DNA of 64,000 bases from JAAYRQ01 sp035647815 (GTDB lineage Bacteria; Bacillota; Syntrophomonadia; Syntrophomonadales; Syntrophomonadaceae). Within the stretch, counting starts at the first letter, position 1. Each line of letters starts with the position of its first letter. The position numbers were made by a program, and so were the translations under genes. The notes beneath the pieces were generated by a model that was not told the origin of the DNA, did no database searches, and was given only the letters and a program-made list of their open reading frames with translations. The DNA lies in NCBI GenBank assembly GCA_035647815.1, contig DASRMR010000006.1:1-64000 (forward strand), in the 5' to 3' direction. Shown here piece by piece: positions 35,793 through 44,558 of this stretch.

Positions 35793-36502
35793 TATTGTTC
35801 ACACCCTACTTTTGTTTCACAAATTTCGATTTTTTTAAGATTTCCTTGCTGGTACTGTTTTCCAATGTTCGTTTCTCCAAGACAGTAAGAGCATAAAGCC
35901 ATCGGCATCGAATAGCGCAGCTTATTATTTGTTACTACTGAATCTTCAGAATAATCGTCTAGTATTTCAATCAATTCGACTACTCCCTGTCCTGTTAATC
36001 CATTTACATGAATAATCTCGGCATGAGGATTTACATGTTGGACATTCATTTCAAATACTTCCCGTTCAGCCTGTGAGACGATATCGCTTTTCGTAATTAC
36101 TACTACATCAGCAAACTGTAGCATCGGTCCAATTTTACTCGGGGTATGTACACCACTCATTTGGTCTATAACACAAACTGCTGCGATATCGTGAATATGC
36201 GGAGCACATCTGTTACAAAGACCTGCGCTTTCTGATAAAAGTATGTCTAGGTTTTGTTTTACTCCCCAATCAAACACATCTTCAATATTGCTTATATAAT
36301 AATGATCTGGACATTGTTCCCCAGAAATACCTAATAGTACTGGTATTTTCATGTGGCTATAAATTTTATCGTCATTGCTTTGCAGACAATCGAATTTAAC
36401 CACACCTACCTCTATAGCTCTGTCAATATACATGCGGATCATCTTTGATATAACCGATGTCTTTCCTGAAGAAGGAGGGCCGGAAAATGTGATTAGTTTC
36501 AT
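35792..36502 (-). CDS. HypB/CobW-like P-loop GTPase with cysteine pairs
   Basis: A 236-residue G3E-like NTPase: Walker A SGPPSSGKTS, a Walker B region LDILLSESAGLCNRC, and the guanine-specificity motif TKSD. Three cysteine groups are visible: CNRC, CSYC (near residue 206) and CETKVGC at the C-terminus. They suggest a bound metal, as in HypB and UreG metallochaperones. It opens the cassette and is translationally coupled to a stand-alone ABC ATPase. Known relatives insert nickel or cobalt; the metal here is unknown. Confidence 0.75.
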   Translation of the reverse strand: MKLITFSGPPSSGKTSVISKMIRMYIDRAIEVGVVKFDCLQSNDDKIYSHMKIPVLLGISGEQCPDHYYISNIEDVFDWGVKQNLDILLSESAGLCNRCAPHIHDIAAVCVIDQMSGVHTPSKIGPMLQFADVVVITKSDIVSQAEREVFEMNVQHVNPHAEIIHVNGLTGQGVVELIEILDDYSEDSVVTNNKLRYSMPMALCSYCLGETNIGKQYQQGNLKKIEICETKVGCEQ

Positions 36503-36827
36503 TTTTTATTCTTCCTTTCTTTCGTTATATCAGCTGTATTGATTGCTTATTAAGCTTTTAACACATTCTAGCTCAATCAGTCTTATAATAGTTATACCAT
36601 ACTCAAACCAACTAGAGCCATAATAACATGTGTAAGGTTTATTTGTCCATGAATATGATATTATCTAACTAGTTTGAATTTTCGTAAGCTTAATTTCTAA
36701 ACTAAATTACAAAAAAAGAACCATCATTTATTAAAATTAATAAATGATGATAAAATAGAAACAATATTTTTAAATAGCATAATTTATTAGGTGAATATGA
36801 TTAAGTAATAGAAATGAGGCACATATT
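36503..36827. other. Divergent intergenic region
   Basis: About 325 AT-rich bases between the GTPase cassette and a methyltransferase gene, with no reading frame of note. It contains a 13-bp palindrome (36722-36749). No riboswitch pattern was recognised. Confidence 0.5.
36722..36749. promoter_or_regulatory. AT-rich palindrome, possible operator
   Basis: CATCATTTATTAA and its exact complement are separated by AA. It is followed by TAAAAT, which could be a -10 box of the methyltransferase gene to the right. A DNA-binding site is more likely than an RNA hairpin because it lies before the putative start of transcription. Confidence 0.35.
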
Positions 36828-37475
36828 TTGAGTGATTATAAGATGGGCAAAGAAAATAATAAGATAAAGTCAGATAAGATTTTTAATGCTATTGCACCAA
36901 TTTATGGCTTATTTTATAGCTTTCAGATTAAAAACTATAAAAGGAATTTTAACAAAATAAAACATTTAGTAGACATTTCTCTTTATAAAAACATTATAGA
37001 TATTGGTTGTGGAACGGGGGCTTTATGTAACATACTTAATCAAAATGGACTAAATGTAACTGGAGTAGATTCAGTTGCAAAAATGTTAGATTTAGCTAAA
37101 AAAAATCAAAATACTGATGATATTAATTTTGTTCAAGCTAATACTTTAGAAGGGCTACCTTTTGCAGATAAAAGTTTTGATATATCTATTACATCTTATG
37201 TTGCACATGGATTAAAAGAAAACGAAAGAAAAGTTATGTATAAAGAAATGCGCAGAATTACTAAATATTTAGTGATTATTTATGATTATAATGATAGAAG
37301 ATCAATTATAACTGATATTGTGGAATGGTTAGAAGGTGGGGATTACTTTAATTTTATTAAAAATATAAAAAATGAATTAATAGAGTGCTTTAGAAATGTT
37401 AAAATTGTAAATATAGGCACTAGGACAGCTTGTTATATATGTAGTTTAGATACAAAAGAGTTAGGACAAAATTAG
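36828..37475 (+). CDS. Class I SAM-dependent methyltransferase
   Basis: A 215-residue enzyme of the UbiE/Methyltransf_11 type. The SAM motif is IIDIGCGTGALCN, then VTGVDSVAKMLDLAKK and the later LPFADKSFDISI. The substrate is unknown. It starts at TTG with GAGG ahead, or at an ATG 15 bases later. It stands alone between the cassette and the AmmeMemoRadiSam genes, and its AT content is higher than its neighbours. Confidence 0.85.
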   Translation: MSDYKMGKENNKIKSDKIFNAIAPIYGLFYSFQIKNYKRNFNKIKHLVDISLYKNIIDIGCGTGALCNILNQNGLNVTGVDSVAKMLDLAKKNQNTDDINFVQANTLEGLPFADKSFDISITSYVAHGLKENERKVMYKEMRRITKYLVIIYDYNDRRSIITDIVEWLEGGDYFNFIKNIKNELIECFRNVKIVNIGTRTACYICSLDTKELGQN

Positions 37476-37526
37476 ACAGCGAGGATAAGGTTTTGTTTTG
37501 CGAAGTTTTAGAACTTCCTCGCTATC
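37475..37526. terminator. Hairpin between convergent genes
   Basis: GACAGCGAGGA pairs with TCCTCGCTATC (one mismatch), with a nested GAAGTT/AACTTC stem. No clear T run follows, so termination strength is uncertain, but the position between two converging stops fits. Confidence 0.5.
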
Positions 37527-37535
37527 TCACTCTCA

Positions 37536-38531
37536 CTAACTCACTATATAATCGATATATGATCCGCAATTTGTACATTGGCCTTTTTTTAGTTTTTCTA
37601 TTTTTATTTGATAAGCATTTCTTCTAATTAATACACTATTACATTTTTTACACACAGTATTATTATCTGTCCTAGGCAAATTTCCTAAATATACAAAGTT
37701 TAAATGTTCCCGAGCAGTTTCGTAGGCTAATTCCATAGTCTCTACTGATGTGGCTTCATTAGTAAATTTATAAGCAGGATGGTAACGGGAAAGATGTAAT
37801 GGTATATCTGGGTTTACAGCTGCTACCCATCTAGCTAGTTCACTAATTTCCTCTACAGTATCATTTTCTTCGGTGATTATTAAGGTGGTTAATTCTAAAT
37901 GGATTTGTTCTGCTGCCTTTTCTATCACCTTTTTAACTGGTTCTAATTTCCCACCACAGTTTTTCCGATAAAACCTATCCGAAAAAGATTTTAAGTCTAT
38001 ATTCATAGCATCTATATTAGGTAATAGCATTTCTAAAGGTTTTGTTTCTATATAACCATTACTTATTAATACTACTTTTTGTTCTGCAAAACTCAGCATT
38101 TCAGATAATTCAATAATATATTCATACCATATAGAAGGTTCATTATAGGTGAAAGCTAAGCCAATAGAATCTTCACCCCTCACCCGCAGACAAGTTTCAA
38201 GCATTTCTTCAGTTGATATAAACCTACCATTATCAAGTTCATGGGCTATATTATAATTTTGGCAAAAACCACAAGATAAGTTACAACCATAAGTTCCAGC
38301 AGATAAAATCATCTTCCCCGGATAAAAATGATATAATGGCTTTTTTTCTATAGGATCTAATGCTAGTGCAGAAACATTAGCATAGTTTAAGGTGACTAAC
38401 TTGCCTGCTTCATTGCGACGCACCCGACATATACCTAGTTGCCCCGATTTTAATAGACAATGATGTGGACAAAGTTCACATTCAATTATGTTGTCATTTT
38501 TTAATTTATAAAACATAGCTTCTTTTAACAT
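37536..38531 (-). CDS. amrS: AmmeMemoRadiSam system radical SAM enzyme
   Basis: A 331-residue AmrS-type protein. An N-terminal cysteine set (CELCPHHC, then GICRVRRNE) precedes the radical SAM motif YGCNLSCGFCQNY (C83, C87, C90). The C-terminus has a zinc-ribbon pair (CKKC, CTNC). It probably modifies a protein or RNA target together with the AMMECR1/MEMO proteins; the reaction is unknown. It lies 24 bases after the MEMO-AMMECR1 fusion gene. Confidence 0.92.
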   Translation of the reverse strand: MLKEAMFYKLKNDNIIECELCPHHCLLKSGQLGICRVRRNEAGKLVTLNYANVSALALDPIEKKPLYHFYPGKMILSAGTYGCNLSCGFCQNYNIAHELDNGRFISTEEMLETCLRVRGEDSIGLAFTYNEPSIWYEYIIELSEMLSFAEQKVVLISNGYIETKPLEMLLPNIDAMNIDLKSFSDRFYRKNCGGKLEPVKKVIEKAAEQIHLELTTLIITEENDTVEEISELARWVAAVNPDIPLHLSRYHPAYKFTNEATSVETMELAYETAREHLNFVYLGNLPRTDNNTVCKKCNSVLIRRNAYQIKIEKLKKGQCTNCGSYIDYIVS

Positions 38532-38555
38532 TTGTTTATCATCCTGTTCAAATAA

Positions 38556-39953
38556 TTAATAAAATCTTTCTACCTTAAAACGTTCTATTTTATAATCTTC
38601 ATTAGGATTTATTCCTGCTTTTTCTAAAACTATGGATAATTGTTGTTCAACTGTTTCTATCCCTTCTAATGCAGGTAAAAGCAGACCACGCTTATTTCCC
38701 TTACTTACAATAACGCCATAATTTGTAGGGTCAAGCTCTGCACTGCTACATGCTTCAGGCAATGATAATATATCCACAGAATAAACTAGCTGGTTTAATT
38801 CTTTTTCTCCGACCGGAAGAAACCTAGTATCATTTACCCCAGCACTTACTGCATTATTAGCTAGCTCTTCGGCCATGTTTGGGTATGATGGCAATATAGT
38901 ACCTATACAACCACGTAAATTCCCATCTTTTTTAAGGGTAACAAATACTGCAGCTTGTTTTTCCTTTAATTCTTGTAATTCAGGTGGTAAGTCAGGTTTT
39001 ATTCCATCACGCACATAATTTTCTAATACCATCCTCGCCCATTTTACAGGAAGGCTTTCTTTTTTGCGTCTATCCTTAATTTCCTTAACTTTTGATTCTA
39101 TTAGTCGATCTAAATAACTAGTTTTTTTATTTCCTAGAGTAAAACCTGCAGTTAAATATCCTACTCCAAATGGACCTTCATAAGCATATATGTGAGGATT
39201 TATTTCATAACTATCCATAGTGCCAGTCATTATTACTATGGAACGATAGCCACATTCTCCAGCATTTTGGCGTAAACTTTCGGGCATGGAAAGTATTGCT
39301 TCGACATCCCCCTTTTGCAAATGTTCTTTAATTAATTTATCGAATAATGGACCATCTGGATGATAAGTATATGGAGCATCATTTTTCAGATGATGTGACA
39401 TATCTCCAGATGCTACTAGGGCAATACTTTTACCTAGATTATTCGCTGCTTCTTGAATAACTTTTCCAAATGAATATAAAGTTAATATGGGTAGATAACC
39501 AATGCTAATAGGTATTATTGGAATATCTTCTTTTAAACCTGCCTCCCTAAGATAATAAAGAGGAACTAAAATACCGTGATCTAGCTGAGCATTAAGACGA
39601 TTTTGCTGAGCAATTTCCTCATTTAATATTATAAATTCTATATCTTTTTCAACTGATAAAGTGCTTATTTCTTCCAACAATTCTAAATCATTATAACTAG
39701 TAAAACTTATATCTTTCCTGCCAAAGTTACCAAAATCACCATAAAGTTGTGACATGCCTAAGCAAGAAATGCAATCACTGAAAACATTACCATGTGGGGT
39801 AAGAAAAACAACTGCTTCAGGCTGACTAGCAACTAAGTTTTGTGCCATCTTTTGCATCGCATCTACTGTTGGTTTAATATCATCGAGCCGATCCCCTCCT
39901 ATAAGTGGAATAATTACAGGTGGATGTGGTGATAAAGCCGCATATTTAAGCAT
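38556..39953 (-). CDS. MEMO-like/AMMECR1 fusion of the AmmeMemoRadiSam system
   Basis: A 465-residue two-domain protein. Residues 1-270 are a class III extradiol-dioxygenase/MEMO fold (LSPHPPVIIP, FLTPHG, ASGDMSHHLK). Residues about 300-465 are an AMMECR1 domain with the signature NLRGCIGTI. In many genomes these are separate genes; here they are fused and followed by the radical SAM partner. Function of the trio is not established. Confidence 0.9.
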   Translation of the reverse strand: MLKYAALSPHPPVIIPLIGGDRLDDIKPTVDAMQKMAQNLVASQPEAVVFLTPHGNVFSDCISCLGMSQLYGDFGNFGRKDISFTSYNDLELLEEISTLSVEKDIEFIILNEEIAQQNRLNAQLDHGILVPLYYLREAGLKEDIPIIPISIGYLPILTLYSFGKVIQEAANNLGKSIALVASGDMSHHLKNDAPYTYHPDGPLFDKLIKEHLQKGDVEAILSMPESLRQNAGECGYRSIVIMTGTMDSYEINPHIYAYEGPFGVGYLTAGFTLGNKKTSYLDRLIESKVKEIKDRRKKESLPVKWARMVLENYVRDGIKPDLPPELQELKEKQAAVFVTLKKDGNLRGCIGTILPSYPNMAEELANNAVSAGVNDTRFLPVGEKELNQLVYSVDILSLPEACSSAELDPTNYGVIVSKGNKRGLLLPALEGIETVEQQLSIVLEKAGINPNEDYKIERFKVERFY

Positions 39954-40092
39954 TTGTTTACCTCCTTATATTATGATTTAAGCTAGCGTAGTTCTTCTAA
40001 TCCTTTAGATAAATTTATTTATTCTACAAATTCTAAACTAATGTTTAGGATTATTTACTATAAAACATTAGGCTAATTAATCAAAAAACCTA

Positions 40093-40122
40093 TTGACAGA
40101 ACAGATGTTTGCACTTTATACT
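40093..40122 (+). promoter_or_regulatory. Promoter of a 35-residue membrane peptide
   Basis: Consensus TTGACA is followed 18 bases later by TATACT, about 50 bases ahead of the small gene at 40170. One of the best sigma-A matches in the window. Confidence 0.6.
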
Positions 40123-40169
40123 TATTTCATCGAATGTTTGTTCTATATCAATTAAGAAGAGGTGTTGTT

Positions 40170-40277
40170 ATGTTTAAGGATTTTACTAAAAAAGAATTTG
40201 TAGAAAGCGTATTTAATTCTATTTCGATATTAGCAGTATTTTATATTTTCGCAGTCGGTTTTTTATCCTTATTTTAA
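40170..40277 (+). CDS. 35-residue single-span membrane peptide
   Basis: Encodes MFKDFTKKEFVESVFNSISI followed by a hydrophobic C-terminal helix ending FLSLF. GAGGTG is five bases before the ATG, and a consensus promoter lies upstream. The stop overlaps the end of the converging IMPACT-family gene by nine bases. An amphipathic, Lys-rich N-terminus on a C-terminal anchor. No family is recognised. Confidence 0.55.
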   Translation: MFKDFTKKEFVESVFNSISILAVFYIFAVGFLSLF

Positions 40278-40892
40278 ACTCATATATTTTTTCTCCCAAG
40301 ATGAAATCTCGGCAGTACCATTAGAGTTTTCAATAATAGTTTTTTTACATCTTTCTTGCTCATCAATAGGGCAATATATATGAGCTTTTACTTTATCGGA
40401 ATATTCTATGTCACTTACAATAATACCCTTTTGCAATAATTTATGTTCAATATTGCCCCAATAACTATAATCACAAATAATCTGCAGGCGAATGCAAAGG
40501 TCAAATCTTTTAATTCCTGCTTTTTGTATTACTAAGCTTGTTGCTTGAGAATATGCTCTAACTAAACCTGGAGCACCTAATAATATGCCCCCAAAATAAC
40601 GAATAACAACTACCATGACATTTTCCAAGTTATTGTTCCTGAGTACACTTAAAATAGGAACCCCTGCAGTACCTGAAGGTTCACCAGCATCACTATAGCG
40701 TTCTACAAGAGTATTATTTTTTAGAATATAAGCGAAACAATAATGCCTAGCTTGTGGCCATTTGTTTTTAGCGAAATCCAATGTTTTTTGAACCTCTTCT
40801 TCATCATATACTGGTGAAATATAACTAATAAATCTAGATTTTTTAATAATTATTTCTTCTACAGCATTATTTTCAACTGAAAAATAGTACAT
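40269..40892 (-). CDS. YigZ/IMPACT family protein
   Basis: A 207-residue protein with the UPF0029/IMPACT pattern: EIIIKKSRFISYI, RHYCFAYIL, DAGEPSGTAGVPIL and VVVIRYFGGILLGAPGLVRAY (within a longer block), then a C-terminal ferredoxin-like domain. Family members are linked to translation regulation; the exact role is unknown. Monocistronic. Confidence 0.92.
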   Translation of the reverse strand: MYYFSVENNAVEEIIIKKSRFISYISPVYDEEEVQKTLDFAKNKWPQARHYCFAYILKNNTLVERYSDAGEPSGTAGVPILSVLRNNNLENVMVVVIRYFGGILLGAPGLVRAYSQATSLVIQKAGIKRFDLCIRLQIICDYSYWGNIEHKLLQKGIIVSDIEYSDKVKAHIYCPIDEQERCKKTIIENSNGTAEISSWEKKYMSLK

Positions 40893-40942
40893 TATGTCAA
40901 TCCCTTTTATGAATTCCCTACTAGTCCCATAATATGAGGTTT

Positions 40943-41119
40943 TTACATAGGTTTAATAGGTTTGTTTTGCTCCTCTGTCTCATATCTTACTTTATGATTA
41001 CACTTATCACATACAAAAGTAGATGATACTTTGCCAACTAACTTCTTATAATCTCTATGATCTTTATCTAATAAATAAACTTTACCACATAGCAAACATT
41101 TAGCATTTACTATACCCAT
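40943..41119 (-). CDS. DUF2197/YlaI-like zinc-ribbon protein
   Basis: A 58-residue protein encoded by a frame with a very good ribosome binding site (TAGGAGG). Two cysteine pairs, CLLC and CDKC, are 29 residues apart and suggest one zinc ribbon. The pattern MGIVNAKCLLCGKVY with a basic DYKKL section fits DUF2197 (YlaI). Function unknown. It is set apart from the chemoreceptor gene by a strong terminator. Confidence 0.75.
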   Translation of the reverse strand: MGIVNAKCLLCGKVYLLDKDHRDYKKLVGKVSSTFVCDKCNHKVRYETEEQNKPIKPM

Positions 41120-41150
41120 TATCTAACCTCCTAATCATAAATAATTATAA

Positions 41151-41182
41151 AAAAGAAGCATAATCTAGATTATGCTTCTTTT
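41151..41182 (-). terminator. Terminator of the chemoreceptor gene
   Basis: A perfect 32-base palindrome (AAAAGAAGCATAATCT and its complement) ten bases after the chemoreceptor stop, followed by a T run on the minus strand. It could act in both directions. Confidence 0.85.
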
Positions 41183-41192
41183 AAGCGAAGAT

Positions 41193-42914
41193 TTAGATTT
41201 TAAAATACTTTATAGAATCCTCTAAGTCGTGCACAATATTGTTCATCTTATCAACTGAAGCATTAATCTCTTCTGATACCGCCATTTGTTCTTCAGTACT
41301 TTCACTTATTGCATAGGCTAATTTTGCATTACTATCAGCTGCGGTATTCATTTGTTCTATTGAATCAAGCGAAGTTTCAGCACTTGCTGCCATTTCTTGA
41401 CTAGCTGCGGACATCTCTTGAATTTGTTCATTTACTTCTTCTACAGCTGAAATAATATGACCAAATGCTTCTCCCGCTTTAGCTACTACTTCTGTGCCGT
41501 TTGCCACCTCTTTAGTTCCAGAGCCCATTGCTAATACAGCCCTATCTGATTCTTCTTGTACTTGTTTTATCAATAAAGCTATACGTTGAGTAGCTTCCTC
41601 TGACTCTTCAGCTAAGTGGCGAACTTCTTCAGCTACTACAGCAAAACCTCGTCCTTGTTCCCCAGCTCTAGCTGCTTCAATAGCAGCATTTAAAGCTAAT
41701 AAGTTAGTTTGATTAGCTATGTTAGTTATAAGATCAACTATCTGACCTATTTCTTGGGACTTATTACCTAGATCTCCGATAATTTCGGCAGTTGTATTAA
41801 CTGTGTTATTTATTATGGCAATTTGTTGTATTGCTTTGTCTATTTGCTGGCCACCTTCTTGTGCCATATTATTCGCACCTACAACAGAAGCGGAAACTTC
41901 TTGCGCATTTTCTGCAACTTGTTGAATGACAGTTGTCATTTGGCCAATAGCCTCTCTTGACTTAGAAGTTAGATCAGCTTGCAGATCCGTATTATAGTTC
42001 ATCTCTTCAGCTCGACCTGCCATATCTTCCATTAGCCCCGCACTTATTTCAGAACGTTTTAATAACTGGCCACTAGAATCAGCAATATTGTCAGTTAATT
42101 CCTTGTTTTTTGCTATAAGTTTTGCCATATTTTCCATCATTACATTAGCTCGGATTGCAAGTTGACCTACTTCATCATGAGCAAGAATAGGTATCTTTTG
42201 AGTTAAATCACCTTCACTCGCTTTATTTAAAGCTTCCCCAACTCTGCGTAATGGTGTATGTACAGTATAAGCTATTAAAAATGCTGCTATAAAACCGAGA
42301 AAAATACCTAATATTGAATATAAGATCATATTTATCCTAAAACTGTTTACCATCTGTTCATAAGGTGTGGCTGGTACACCTACATACCAAATCCCTATGA
42401 TTTCTCCAGTTTTATCCTTGATCGGTTCATAAGCTGTTTGGTTCATTGTTCCGACAACTTCAGCCTTACCTATATATGTTTGCCCATCTTGTAAAACGAT
42501 TTTTGCCACTTCATCTGATACTTTAGTATCAATCATTCTTTCTCCATTTTGGGTAACATTTGTAGAGACCCTAGTATCATGTTTAAATATAGTTACAGTA
42601 TTACCCGTTAACTCACCTATGCGATCTATTGCCCCATAATTACCTTCTATCAAAATATCGCCCTTATAAAGTGAGCCACCTTTTAACTGCCAATCTCCAG
42701 GATAATAACTGTCGAGAATTTCACTTCCTAAAGTTAAATCTGATACCAACTTTTGATCTGCGGCCTCCATTACTTTATCTGACATGGAACTGGTAGCATA
42801 AATCCCCATCACCCCGGTTATAGCTGCTAAAACGAGAGTAAAAATAACTATTAGACGTAACCGAACATTTACTCTCCTAGAAAGATTTTCGAACCAATTT
42901 AATAAAGATAACAT
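41193..42914 (-). CDS. Methyl-accepting chemotaxis protein
   Basis: A 573-residue chemoreceptor. It has an N-terminal membrane helix, an extracellular Cache-type sensor (about 45-190, with GNTVTIF and IGIWYVGVP), a second membrane helix, a HAMP domain (about 215-265) and a long cytoplasmic coiled coil. The kinase-control tip reads NLLALNAAIEAARAGEQGRG. The sensor resembles fused Cache3/Cache2 domains for small organic ligands. No che operon is nearby. Confidence 0.95.
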   Translation of the reverse strand: MLSLLNWFENLSRRVNVRLRLIVIFTLVLAAITGVMGIYATSSMSDKVMEAADQKLVSDLTLGSEILDSYYPGDWQLKGGSLYKGDILIEGNYGAIDRIGELTGNTVTIFKHDTRVSTNVTQNGERMIDTKVSDEVAKIVLQDGQTYIGKAEVVGTMNQTAYEPIKDKTGEIIGIWYVGVPATPYEQMVNSFRINMILYSILGIFLGFIAAFLIAYTVHTPLRRVGEALNKASEGDLTQKIPILAHDEVGQLAIRANVMMENMAKLIAKNKELTDNIADSSGQLLKRSEISAGLMEDMAGRAEEMNYNTDLQADLTSKSREAIGQMTTVIQQVAENAQEVSASVVGANNMAQEGGQQIDKAIQQIAIINNTVNTTAEIIGDLGNKSQEIGQIVDLITNIANQTNLLALNAAIEAARAGEQGRGFAVVAEEVRHLAEESEEATQRIALLIKQVQEESDRAVLAMGSGTKEVANGTEVVAKAGEAFGHIISAVEEVNEQIQEMSAASQEMAASAETSLDSIEQMNTAADSNAKLAYAISESTEEQMAVSEEINASVDKMNNIVHDLEDSIKYFKI

Positions 42915-42984
42915 TATCTATCTCCTTTTAGATTGTTATAAAAAACCTCCCATATTATGTAAATCTATTGATTGATCATAAATT

Positions 42985-43311
42985 CTAATCATCAGTCTGT
43001 TTTTCAACTGGAAGTATTTTTATATATAGTACTCTTTGATAATTGTACGCACCTATAACATCACCTTTTGCATTATATAAATAATTAAGTGATGATCCCC
43101 CAATATAAACTCGACCATGTTGTTGCTCGATTCCTAACTCTTTAATATGACCCACTAAACTCTTTTGATCAGTAAACGTAATTTCCACCTTTATAAGATC
43201 TTCGCCCGGTTTATTGTCTTTGGATGGAATAATGTTGGATATCGGTTCATCACATCCAGAAATAGTTAACATTATAAAGATGAAAAAAGTAACTGCTAAT
43301 TTTCTTACCAC
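42985..43311 (-). CDS. Small lipoprotein, unrecognised
   Basis: A 108-residue protein with a signal peptide ending in TISGC and a Pro/Lys-rich linker. The compact C-terminal domain contains GGSSLNYLYNAKGDVIGAYN. The lipobox predicts anchoring on the outer face of the membrane. It precedes the chemoreceptor by about 70 bases and may be cotranscribed. No family was recognised. Confidence 0.7.
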   Translation of the reverse strand: MVRKLAVTFFIFIMLTISGCDEPISNIIPSKDNKPGEDLIKVEITFTDQKSLVGHIKELGIEQQHGRVYIGGSSLNYLYNAKGDVIGAYNYQRVLYIKILPVEKQTDD

Positions 43312-43366
43312 CTTCTTCTCCTTTTCTTCGTTTTACCACTACAAACGATAATAGATTATTTATATT

Positions 43367-44194
43367 TTAATATACGAAACACATGCCTGTTTCTCCTTTA
43401 ATTACTTTATTTCCCAAACTGTTATAAAGTTTAGCTGCTGCATAAAACCCCGTACAATGTGCCACAACTAATTGTTTAACATCTAATTTTTCTAAGTGAT
43501 AAATAGTCTGCTCTATTCTATTTTCATTAGCAGCCATAAGATGAGTACCACCTAAAAATGCTAGAATCTTTTTATTATCCATTTTTTTTCTTACATATTC
43601 TAAGATATTAATTATTCCTGCATGTGCACAGCCACTTATGACTATTAGCCCATCAGGATGGTCTATTACTAATGCAATGTCATCCTCAAGCATATCATCA
43701 ATATACGAACCATCAATTTTAACTTTAAAGTTGCCTCCTACATCCTCAAAATTGTTTAATCTAGGTATGGCACCAGTAATATAAATATTAGGACTTATTT
43801 CTGTAAAATTATCCGTAAATATTAACTTTCCTCCACACTTCTCTATATCTTCACGACTAGCTAGAGAACCAATTTGTCTGTGATAATTACCTGCGCTGGC
43901 ATAGCGATCAGCAAAAACATTAGAATGAGCATAAACAGTTTTGTTCTCTGCTATTTGTAAAGCTCGTAACAATCCACCAGTATGGTCAAAATGTCCGTGA
44001 CTAATTATATTACCATCTATATCTTTTAAATTTATTCCGGCTAGCTCAGTATTTTTAAAAAGAGCATCAGCACTTCCTGTATCAAAGAGAAACTTCTTAT
44101 CATCAACTTCAACTAAAGCCGAAAAACCGTATTCACCTTGCCACCCCGGAGCAGGTGCTGTGTTCTCCACCAAAAATGTTATTTTTACATCCAT
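43367..44194 (-). CDS. Metallo-beta-lactamase-fold hydrolase
   Basis: A 275-residue protein with the metal site SHGHFDHTGG (H66, H68, D70, H71) and later ligands in SGCAHAGI and GGTHL. The pattern resembles the archaeal-type enzymes annotated as dihydropterin-ribofuranosylaminobenzene phosphate synthases. That name is probably not literal in a bacterium. It stands between the AzlCD pair and a lipoprotein gene without clear functional link. Confidence 0.88.
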   Translation of the reverse strand: MDVKITFLVENTAPAPGWQGEYGFSALVEVDDKKFLFDTGSADALFKNTELAGINLKDIDGNIISHGHFDHTGGLLRALQIAENKTVYAHSNVFADRYASAGNYHRQIGSLASREDIEKCGGKLIFTDNFTEISPNIYITGAIPRLNNFEDVGGNFKVKIDGSYIDDMLEDDIALVIDHPDGLIVISGCAHAGIINILEYVRKKMDNKKILAFLGGTHLMAANENRIEQTIYHLEKLDVKQLVVAHCTGFYAAAKLYNSLGNKVIKGETGMCFVY

Positions 44195-44228
44195 ATTTTT
44201 CCCCCATTTCCTTACTTAATATATTACC

Positions 44229-44558
44229 TTATATTACAACAAAATTATACAGTAGTGCCATAGTTAGTATCCCAGTTAACAATGTATAAAAGAGGCTTCG
44301 AGTCTTAACTGCAACAAAAAAGGTAGGTATGAATGCCCATAAATATTTATTTTTTAAACTAAAAAACATTTCTCCATCTGGAGCTAATATACTTATAGCA
44401 GTCAATGCACCTAAAACACCAGGGCCGACAAAACTTAACCATTTTATAAAAAGTGGCGGAAATTCAAAACGTGATAATAGCGCCACTGGCAATATTCTAG
44501 GCAATAAACTTACAACTGAAATCCCAATTATCATAATCCATATACTACTGCTAGTCAC
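44229..44558 (-). CDS. azlD: Branched-chain amino acid exporter subunit AzlD
   Basis: A 109-residue protein with three or four membrane segments. It starts eight bases inside the azlC end, the usual AzlCD layout. The pair exports branched-chain amino acids or analogues. Family pattern LPRILPVALLSRFEFPPLF near the N-terminus. Confidence 0.88.
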   Translation of the reverse strand: MTSSSIWIMIIGISVVSLLPRILPVALLSRFEFPPLFIKWLSFVGPGVLGALTAISILAPDGEMFFSLKNKYLWAFIPTFFVAVKTRSLFYTLLTGILTMALLYNFVVI

